In this document: positions 8,201 through 17,400 of the stretch, one piece after another | Layout of the letters: each line of letters opens with the position of its first letter | Numbering within the stretch: position 1 is the first letter of the stretch | Made by a program: the position numbers and the translations under genes | Notes under the pieces: model-generated | Told to the model about the DNA's origin: nothing | Databases searched by the model: none | What the model saw: the letters and a program-made list of their open reading frames with translations, nothing else | Source of the DNA: Sphaerolaimus hirsutus | Lineage: Eukaryota; Nematoda; Chromadorea; Monhysterida; Sphaerolaimidae | Direction: 5' to 3' | DNA length: 64,000 nucleotides | NCBI GenBank assembly: GCA_964036195.1 | Contig: OZ038451.1 | Coordinates: 7,444,529 to 7,508,528 of the forward strand

Positions 8201-9811
8201 ACTTCACGAACCCATTTTTTGCTGTGATTGGCGCTTGGCGCTGGGGTTTGGAAAAGCGCCATGGCGCTTTTGGCGCTTGGCGCCGAAGTTCTCGCACTTT
8301 TTCCATCATTAATTGTGTGTCAAAGCAAAAGTTGTTCAGCAGGCTGATTTTTGGTTCTGCGATTATGTCATCGCATTGACCCCCATTGAAAGTCATCGGG
8401 GGTGCATTTTTAGGCAAAATCCTTTACATTTTCAACTTAAATCATTCAATAAACGTAACTGTAAATCAAATTGCAAAGTGTGTGTTCAAAAGTGCCTGGA
8501 TATGGATATTTGAACTGGCACTTATTTTGCCTCATCAGTTTAACATCAAAGTCCAATCCCCTGCCATGTACAATACCTCCCACTCCCCTCCCCACAACAG
8601 CTGGAATTACAGCCAATTTTTTCATTGCCGGATCCGAACCTGGCTTGGACTACAAAATTTAAACAGAAAAGTTTTATGAGTGGTTGGTTTTAGTGATTTA
8701 TCGAGTACCAGTCCTGATCCCAATAGGAAAAATCTGGTCCCGGTACCGGCCCAGCTAAAACCTGGTCCCATTTGAACCCTACACGAAATTCCCCGCGGCC
8801 CCCACGCAGGTGGTCTACTGGGACGTGTTTGTCCTGACAGTGACGCAAGCGCTCGAGGAGCAGGCCAAACACGAGCTGCAGCACGGACAGGTGCCAATCC
8901 CACACCTTGTCAAGTGTAAAGTAAAGTGTCAAGTATCATGTGAAATGTCAATTGTCATGACAAATGTAAAAAAAAGTGTCAAATGGCATGCAGAGTTCAG
9001 TAACAAAACCTTTTCTTTTTGTTTTGATTGACATTTCACATGACACTTTACTTGACACTTTACAGGGTCTGGGACTGTCCCCAGGCGAAGACTCCACCTG
9101 GAAACGGCGGCAATGGACACAGGCAGCACCCGCTCACTTGCAGGGACATACTCGCCTGGCAACAGTTTATGCGCTTTGTGGCGGATCAGATGCGTATTGG
9201 TGAGGGGTTGCTTTTTTGTATTGTGTGTATTGACTTTGGGTCAGGGTATTGTGGTCGGGTTCGGGTAGTTGAGTCGGGTTCGGGATCGGGTATCTTGTCT
9301 AGGTTCCAAAAAATGTGCGGGTATCGGGCTCGAGTCGGGTCAGCTCGGGTTCCCACCCTAGTGTGCGTAGCGCCATCGTCATCACATCACGTGTATGTCA
9401 CGTGACTAGTGATGGAAAAGGCACCGGGAAATATAGCACCGCACCGCACCGCACCAGCACCGGTGCCAGTCCTCAGAAAGGGCACCTGGCACCATGGGCA
9501 CCGGTTAAAAAATGGCACCGCCACCATGGGGGACACAGGCTGGCTGCCCCTGCTAGCACCTTTTGCACCGGCAAAAAAAATGACACCGCTCCGCACCGGC
9601 ACCGGTGGTATTCTGAAAAAATTGCACCGGCAACGGTAGGGCACCCTCGAAAAAGGGCCCTTCGGTGCCCCGGTGCCTTTCCATCCCATCACTACACAAA
9701 CACGTGACCACGCCAGGTTACGAGCGCGGCCGCAGCGTGGAGGAGGACATGCACGCGAACGCGCTGCTCCAGCTCAAGCAGCAACAGAAGCATAACGATG
9801 ATGAGGATTGA
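5274..9811 (+). CDS. Globin (haem-binding, possibly N-myristoylated)
   Basis: Seven exons join in phase: 5274-5317, 6186-6207, 6776-6928, 7288-7407, 8810-8890, 9085-9199 and 9717-9811 (TGA), about 209 residues. Globin features in order are an A-helix (IKRVW), then MFFEHVYEVM leading to a proline region, and an E helix in FVMSQLAENILEFLGGIV with Gln or Ser where distal His is usual. The proximal-His F helix is CGMRHAAYSNEHF; the G helix is VVYWDVFVLTVTQAL; the H helix is ILAWQQFMRFVADQMRIGYE. The last two match the family patterns H-x-x-Y-x-x-x-x-H-F and AW-x-x-F-x-x-x-x-x-x-M-x-x-GY. The start MGSVGSYL has Gly2 and Ser6, the N-myristoylation pattern seen in membrane-bound globins such as globin X. 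A ~20-residue Gly/His-rich insertion sits at the G-H corner, and a charged, Gln-rich tail ends the chain. The 22-base second exon is the least certain part, but it is the first AG after the repeat and keeps phase. Confidence 0.82.
5318..6146. repeat. AACTTTAACTC-family inverted-repeat element forming most of globin intron 1
   Basis: It starts GTGCCAGTTCCGCAAGTGGA and ends with the complement, TCCACTTGCGGAACTGGCCCCTG. Arms are runs of GAGTTAAGAGTTAAAG and complement, around a ~350-base unique core. The first base is the G of the globin exon 1 donor (AGCAG|GTGCCA). It shares its outermost ends with the TGACACTTTACA family but has a different interior. A related copy starts near 56461 in which the core is in opposite orientation. 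Confidence 0.75.
6232..6752. repeat. CGAAATACCCCC-type repeats in globin intron 2
   Basis: 6232-6365 is a truncated copy (ACGTATTTCCACGAAATACC then C-runs). 6456-6752 has both ends (TACCGTATTACCTCAAAATA and TTAGAAAAATACTGTA). No coding signal. Confidence 0.5.
7724..8311. mobile_element. TAGTGATGGAAA / GCGCCATGG hAT-like element, interrupted by another element
   Basis: It starts TAGTGATGGAAATGCGCCATGG and ends GCACTTTTTCCATCATTA. The arms repeat GGCGCTTGGCGC. Flanks ATTGGAGG and ATTGTGTG match at 6 of 8 positions, a decayed 8-bp duplication. It lies in globin intron 4, with a different element (7938-8226) in its middle. Confidence 0.6.
7938..8226. mobile_element. CACAGCAAAAAATGGGTG-type element (GTGAAGTGTCTTCAC arrays)
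   Basis: It starts CACAGCAAAAAATCGGCGTG and ends ACCCATTTTTTGCTGTG. The interior is alternating GTGAAGTG and CACTTCAC motifs. Other copies occur near 22317, 35140-35378, 47651-48034 and 62384-63192. No ORF. Confidence 0.65.
8891..9084 (+). repeat. TGACACTTTACA-family element (copy C) that is exactly globin intron 5
   Basis: The 194-base intron starts GTGCCAATCCCACACCTTGT and ends GGGTCTGGGACTGTCCCCAG. The two ends are inverted repeats of each other and match copies A and B end to end. Exon 5 ends ...CACGGACAG and exon 6 starts GCGAAGACT; both sides are in phase 0 and the reading frame into the H helix holds only if exactly this sequence is removed. Confidence 0.75.
9225..9361. repeat. CGGGTATCGGGTTCGGGT-type repeat, truncated
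   Basis: GGGTCAGGGTATTGTGGTCG through CGGGTTCCCACCCTAGTG repeats the sub-terminal motif of the full element at 24690-25842. It ends in CCCTAG as that element does. In globin intron 6. Confidence 0.5.
9407..9694. mobile_element. TAGTGATGGAAAAGGCACCGG element (GCACCG arrays)
   Basis: It starts TAGTGATGGAAAAGGCACCG and ends CGGTGCCTTTCCATCCCATCACTA, with repeated GCACCG and CACCGGTGCC inside. The same TAGTGATGG ends carry GCGCC arrays elsewhere, so this is a sibling with a different amplified motif. No exact target duplication. Confidence 0.6.
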
Positions 9812-9823
9812 ATCGATCGTGTG

Positions 9824-9861
9824 TAGTGATGTAAAAGCGCCATGGCGCTTTTACATCACTA
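9824..9861. mobile_element. 38-bp perfect palindrome with TAGTGATG ends (minimal element)
   Basis: Two 19-base arms, TAGTGATGTAAAAGCGCCA and its exact complement, with no spacer. Flanks ATCGTGTG and ATCGTGAG match at 7 of 8 bases, as for an 8-bp target duplication. It lies 12 bases after the globin stop codon. Confidence 0.65.
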
Positions 9862-10186
9862 ATCGTGAGGAATTAATTGTGTGGTTGATATTTTTGATCT
9901 CGTTCTGTTTTATGCAACTTAAAGCGGCGTTCATATGGTTTTGATTTGACACTGATGACAATGTGGAAGTTGAGAAAATTGATTAAATTTGAAAACCTGT
10001 TTTAGTCAAAATTAGGATTTCCGGTTTACATTTTTTACACTTTTTAGTCCGAATTCACTCGTTATATAGACAGTGCATATACCAAAATTGTCATTTGTCG
10101 ATATTCTGCGTCAATTATGACCGGTGGTGCATATAACACAAACCGTACATAAACTTTTTTATCCAAATGGAATTTACCTTTTGATA

Positions 10187-10604
10187 TACCGTATATCCTC
10201 GAATAAGTCCCCCGGGGAGTTATTTTTTCGTCAGAGTTTTTGAGGGGGGAGTTATTCAAGGGTGGGGAGTTATTCAAGGGGGGGAGTTATTTTTTCCACG
10301 TAACTTTCAGGAAAACTTGCAGGTAGGTAGGTGTGTATACACCGCTTAAAATACACACTGTGCATCTGCTTTCGCTGCCATATGCTAACATCCTTTGTAT
10401 TTTTTGTCTCACACACTGCACTGCATTTGCATTTCGTTTTTCACTTGTTCCAGTATCCTCTCCACTCATCACAGAGGGGGGTGTTATTCAAGGGTGGGGA
10501 GTTATTCAAGGGGGGAGTTATTTTTTCGTCAGTGTTTTTGAGGGGGGAGTTATTCAAGGGTGGGGAGTTATTCAAGGGGGGGTCTTATTCGAGGATATAC
10601 GGTA
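10187..10604. repeat. TACCGTATATCCTCGAATAA-type element
   Basis: It starts TACCGTATATCCTCGAATAA and ends TTATTCGAGGATATACGGTA, an exact inverted repeat. Sub-terminal GGGGGGAGTTATTCAAGG units occur on both sides. From 10605 to 11470 I see AT-rich sequence with no gene, probably the intermediate-filament 3' flank. Confidence 0.7.
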
Positions 10605-11470
10605 TTTCTAATTTAACGAATTTTCTCAACTTAAACAATGTCATCATTTAAAAATCGAGTCAATGTCTGTAAACTGTGTATGATTCCTATTAGTTATGAG
10701 TAAGTTCTTGTTTTCTTTAAGTTTTTTTGTGTGATCGTAATTTTATAATATCGATATCCATTTACAGCTACATTAATGTTCATTTTTGCAGTCTACCCAG
10801 CACAACTGCTATATGTAAAATGTTGTAGTTGTGTGATGCATATCAAGCATCATTTCTAAGTAGAGGGGCACTTGTATTTCGCCCTGAAAATCTCAAAGGT
10901 TGCACTTGACGCATAAACATCCATGCATAAGCCTAGATAAATAAATATACCATGATAAATTTACACCCATATAGAAGTGTAAAAATCATGATCCACAAAC
11001 TCGTTGATCACATAGGTCAAACTATATAGGTACAAATGTTTTCATATATTCTCGTGAATTAACTGAAAATTTTCACCTATAGTCAGTTTGTGTAAGCTTT
11101 GAGATGCCGACTACATATTTATTTATGTATATAAGGCTATTACCCAAAAGCGATTGGTACTCTACGCATTAAAATTTAATTGTTCACCGCATTACATTAT
11201 TTACATCCCGAAAGAACTCCTTGTGGTAACTTTTTCACAAAAACGTGTTATTCAAATGCGGATTTATATTTTAAACAGTGGAGACGGAGTTATCAAACAG
11301 GTCTTTTAATGAAATGCGGTATCCTAAACAATATTCAGTGTCCATTAATTTTTACGCATAATTTACTATGTTAATCCATTAAAAATCCTAAAAAAGCAAA
11401 AAAAATAATTAGTGGCAGCTCATGTCGCAGCGGCACATGGTTGTTGTACAGCGGAATCGTGGCTGGGCGC

Positions 11471-14400
11471 TCAGGCCTGGCCCTGCATCACCGTGCGTTG
11501 GGTGAACGTGGCCCGCTCCTGTGGGGGTTCATATTGGTGGTGTGATTTTTGGGGGTTTTTTAGCCGCTCATGTGTACCTAAAAATTCTAAAATTTGAACA
11601 TGTTTACGACTTTTCACAACAATTGAAAATCTATAATTTTCTACAACAAAAAATGAAAAGAGGTTTCGATTTTTTTATATCAAAAGTACCAAAATTGAAC
11701 ATAAAAATGTAATAATCCAGTGGAAAGAAACCCAAACCTTAAGCAGTATCCTCAAAGTTAGAAAATTTAAAGACTATTTTAGCTATTTACACATGGACCC
11801 GGCCGGGGACCGGGACCCGGCAAAAAATAATTTTTTTCAAAAGTGAATAATTGGCGTGTTTGCGTTGTTTGCATGTTAATAAGGTGAATTATCACCAAAT
11901 TAGCATGCACAAAATTGTTTTGAGATGGTTACACGCGCTGATGCATTTTCTATGGGGAAGGGTATAATTTTCTTTTGGATTTGTATGAATTTTGGCATGT
12001 GAGTACTCCTTCGTTTAGTGAGTACGCATGCCAAATTTCAGCTCAGCGCTGTTACCAGTTGTCATTTTATTTATACTTCAATTTTTTTGATCACTGTATT
12101 TTTGTATAGTGATCAAAATCTTGCCGGGGTCCGGTCCCCGGCAATGTCAAAATGGCCCCGACCGAGGTCAAACGTCCCTGGTGAGAAAATGTGGCCGGGG
12201 CCTGTGTAAATAGCCGACTATTTTAGGAAAAATTAGAAATTCCGAAAATCATCTAGACAAAAAAGCGCTCAAAGACACAAACACATTTTCCATCACCCCC
12301 CAATCAAATCCAAACCCCAAATACACCCCCCCCCCCCCAAACCCACCTCCCCATCCCTATTGCTCAGCGCAGTAACCACATTCGCCCCCTGCCCCCAGCT
12401 GGGCTCCCCCTCAAACACGAGTTCGTGCGGGGGGTTGGCGTGACCCCCCTGGTCCCTGGCCCACACTTTGCACGCGCGGCCCGCTTTGATGACCGTGTTT
12501 GCGGGGAAGGTGAAGACTATTTCCTTGCGGCCGTCGATTTTGCGTCGGAGTTTCCATTCGCCCACGTTCTCTTCCTGGGGGGGGGGGGGGGTTGGGTGAT
12601 TACTGTAGATGCGAAAATGCTTACCATATTTTCTCGAAGTATAACCAGTTGGTTTATTACTTCAAATAGAAAATTTTGAGGGGGTAATTCAAGGGGGGGG
12701 GGGTATATCAAGGGTTGATTAATACAACACTTCACAGCGCATCTCACTCACACCAATTTTTTTGCTGTGATTCCCATACACACATTGCACCGTTCTCAAA
12801 CATCTCCTGTCATCCCCTTGGAGACCCCGGATTTACTTTGGAAGACAGGCGTGCCCGACACGCCCGGCACGTCCGACAAATGCGAATTGATTCATATAAT
12901 GATCGACTTGTACACAAATTTTGTGAACTCGATTCATAAAATTGAAAAGACGATTCATCGAAATGTTTTCCATATCATCCGAACATCGTTTTATCCAAAA
13001 AGCGTTCAAAATACATGGCATGGCAATTACATGGCAATTGGCCAAATTTAGCCATTTTGAACGCTTTTTACAAAAATAACAATGCTGCAACGATATGGGA
13101 AACATTACAATGGATTTTTTTCTCAATTTTATCGATCGAGTCCATCGTGTACGAAAATGGATCATTGTATGAATTTATTCGCATTCATCATGCCTGCCGG
13201 GCGTGTCGGGCACGCCCCCTCCCTAATGAGGTACATAAACCCACCCCCCTTGCCCACCTTGGACCGATGGGTGTTCTCGAGCACAATGAACTTGGCGTCG
13301 GGGTCGCACTCTGCGATGGCCACGTTGCCCTTGGCCGACCGCTGGAACGTCGTCCGGGTCGACGACTCGCCGCGCACTTGGCGCGCTGACTCGGAGTGCT
13401 CCACCTGGGGGGTTGGGGGGGGGGGTTACTAGCTGGGGTTGAGGGGGGGGGGTGTTGGGGTTGAAGACAATGACAATGAAAGATCATGGTTTTTGAGATT
13501 GTGGATGTGGAAACTGAACACAAGAAAAGACTGCGGTTAACGATGACAAAGCCAGGAAGAGTGTTTTTATTTCTAAAATTAGGTACTTTTTCGAAAATAG
13601 TTCTCGAATTTAATTGTCGACATTTTTTAGAATACTGTTCCAATTTTCAATTTCCATGTGAAATTGTTTTTTTTATGTTTCTGCATTTTATGTGCATTTA
13701 TGTACCGGGTGGCCCACGTCAGGTGCACGGTTTTGATTGGCCCCCAACACATCAATTTTGAATGAAAACTGCTCAAATTTGGTATGGGAGTAGATAAATG
13801 TACCCCATTTGTTGTGTTAAGTGCACGGTTTCATATCGCAAGCTTCCGTATCAGAACGTTTATTGATATCATATTTACGTTTTTGAATTTGTCCCATTGT
13901 AGATGGTCCTGTGGAGTGACGTTGTGTTGCATACGATGTGATAAATGTGTAAAATTTAGTGATATTTATGTGTGTGCTTAACATACTAAAAAGGGTAGTT
14001 TTATCTATTGTCGTGCCAAATTTGGACTATTTTTATGAATAATTGGTGCTTTGGTAGACGATTGCCTGACATGCGTCATGCTCAAACGCCATGCGCAAAT
14101 GCTGCTATTAAACTTTGCTTCACGTTCCGACATGAATTTTTGTGATGTGGAACTGTGCACTTAACACAACAAATGGTGTACATTTATCTACCTCCATACC
14201 AAATTTGAGCAGTTTTCATTCAAAATTGACGTGTTGGGAGCCAATTGAAACCGTGCACCTGACGTGGGCCACCCTATACAACAAAAATTCCATACAAATT
14301 GAAAATTCGAAAAAAAGTTTTCAAACTTTGGAAGTTGTGTAATAAAATGTCTGTGTGTTTTTCTAGTTGTGTAATAAAATTTCAAAAACTTTAAAAATTA

Positions 14401-17400
14401 AAATATCGAATTTTCCTTCGCCATATTCAACTCCTTGTTGCGATCCCTCCACACGTTCAATTCATCAACACACCTGCTGCAACGAGTGACTCTTCACCGC
14501 AGCTTCAACCATCTGCCTCAAGCCCTGCCTGGTCTCCTCGCCCTCCAACATCTTCCTGTAGATGGCGATCTCCGTGTCCAGCATCTGCTTGGTGTCGAGC
14601 AACGACTGCAGCTCGGCCACCAGCATTTGACACTCGTCGCGCATTTTCCTGGGGGGGGGGGGTTAAGGTATGTGTCGTTTTGAGGAGTGGGGGCGATCTT
14701 GCACCCCTATACAATGTGACGCGAGTTTGTAAAATGTCATAAAGGCGAACCACACATTTAATTGTTGAATAGTGTGTCAACTCAGATTTCGGTTTCACGT
14801 GTCGCACAGCGATCTACAATTTTTCAACATTGCTTAAATTTGAGTTGACACAGACCAGTTGACAGACATGTGTCAACTTGTGTGCGGGCTTCATAAATGA
14901 AAAATTGCCAAGCATTCGACATTTTCCATTGAAATTTTACAAATCCGAGTGACATTCATTTATTTTTTTTGTCACGCAGCCCGCCGCCGCTCTGACCTGA
15001 GCTGAGCGTCTCTGTCATTGAGAGCGGCCTCGTACTGGCGCTGGTCATCCTCCAGTTGGTACGTGAGCTCTTGCACTTGCTTCTCCAGCATTGCATTCTG
15101 CGCGAAAAGTCCAGATAAGTGTGAATTTGCAATCATGAGGTACTCCTAGAGACTGTAAAATGTCCTGTAAAATGTCAAATGTCATGCAGAAGACCGTGGA
15201 ATATGTAAAAAGTCATGCAAAAGACCGTGTAAAATGTCAAAAGTCATGTAAAATGCCATGTAAAATGTCTAATGTCATGTAAAATGCCCTGCAAAATGTT
15301 AAATGTCATGTATATGTCCTAGTATGTGGCAAACTCGTTTACCATTTTACACTACTTTTGACACATTGCATGACATCTTACACTTTACAGTGCATTTATT
15401 TTGCAGGCTCTTGAAGCTGCAATCAAGCGTTCATTTCCCAACCGCCCCAGCACCCACCTTGGCCTCCATGTCGGCGAGCTTGGAGCGCACGTCGTTGATG
15501 TTGTTGCGCATGCGCGTGATCTCCTCCCGGGTGAAGTTGCCCTCCACGTTGCCGCGCGACGCGCCCGCCTGCACCTCGCTCACCTGCGGGGGAAATGGGG
15601 TAGAGTAGATTGGGTTGGCTTTCTTGGTGATGTGTCAAATTACCGGTGGGATTTTTGATAGTGTTTGAAATATTTTTGGGAGGTTTTTAGTTAAAAAAAG
15701 AAAATAGTTAAAAAAGTATTTTATTTGTTTGTATTTTCTCCAAGCTTTTCATCATAAGTTTCATTATACTCTCTGTATGAGTAGAAAATATAAGATATCT
15801 CATTTATGTTTTGTCCCTTCTTTCTCAGAGAGATTGAGTTATTTTATGTTTGATGATTTTCTGGGATTTCTGATTTCATTATATTGTATTTAACAATTTG
15901 TTCCTGAAAATCACCCATTCTTGTAAGGCTGATCTTCCACACAATAGACAAAAAAACAATTACAAAAAAACACAAACTCCGCCCACCTTCAATTTGTACC
16001 AGCTTTCCATATCAGCCTTGGCTTGGTGCGCGATGGCCTCATACTCATCCTTGATATCTCTGATGGCCAGGGCGAGCTCGTTCTTGAAGAAGTCCTTCGT
16101 GTCGGCCGGCTGGCTGCTGAGCAGTGCCTGTGCAGGTTTACTGGATTTTAAATTGAGTTGCAAATTTGGGTGCGATGCGATGAGATGAATATTTATGATC
16201 CAGTGACTTGACCCCTTGCACGCGTTGTCCACTCTGGAAGCGTGCCAACTGCCAATGATTTGTAGCACATGTGATTTTCAGAAATGTTAAAAAATTGATC
16301 GCCGTTTCAACACTTTATGCTAATGCATTCACAACAAAAAAAATTTCATCACTTGACAAAAAATTCACCCTTCAATCATCATTGGCACGGTTCCAACATG
16401 AGACACAACACAAGTACCTTCGAGTGCACAGTATCAAACCAGCCCACTAAACACACCTGCAACTCCTTGACTTCCTGATCGTGCACGCGGCGCAGAAACT
16501 CCAACTCCTCCATGAGCGTCTGCACTTGGTTCTGGAAGTCGATACGGCCCATGGTCTCTTGGTCGAGGTCCTGCGCAGTGACAAATATGTAGGTGGTGAA
16601 AATGTTGAGAACCATTTGAAGACAAAATCTCCAGAGTTGTTAGAATTACTGAACTTTTTTAAAAGTATATGAAAACGTAAAGTTTTTTTCACTCACCACA
16701 AAGTATAGAAAACGTAAAATACTTTTTTTTACTCGTACGTACGCGTAAATGTGGGTACTTTTTTGTGAGTGTAGAAACGACTACTTTTCTTCATAGAATG
16801 TGTAAAAGTGGCCACTTTTTCATACGTGTACAGCACAACGTATGTTTTTCTATAAGCAAATGACAGATTGTATAGTTTTCAAGGTCTCTTTTTTCTAGGA
16901 GATAAAAATCATCGTTCTCCCGACTCATTTACCAGATCCATTGTCTCCACAACCATTTCGATTTGGTTGCGAATTTTGAAATTTTTAAAAGCACTACACC
17001 CGCATATCTAAAATATTCAATGGAACCACTTCTGTAAATACATAGCAGTGTAGTTACTTTACAAATATGTCCCACATTGAATTTTCATAAATACATTTTC
17101 CATACGCGTACGCTTTAAAAGTGTACGCGTACAAGTGTGTACGGTATTGTTTTGAAAGGTATATGTAAATGTATTTTTCGAGTAAATGTACGTACCTTTC
17201 AACAACTCTGAAAATCTCTTCTAATTTTGTTTTGATTGACATTTTACGTTACATTTGACACTTTACTTAACACTCACAGGGCTTGCGACAACTTTCACTT
17301 ACTAAAACAGAACTTGCTTGGGACATGCTGGTATCGCCGCTCGGCTCCATTTTCCTATCTTTCCGCCAATCCAAACTACCTATCTTTTTTCATCAAGTTA

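Noticed and set aside
5274-9084. Exact target-site duplications for the GTGCCAGT-ended elements
   Set aside because: I compared 3- to 8-base flanks of copies A, B, C and the AACTTTAACTC element and found no consistent duplication, so superfamily assignment is left open.
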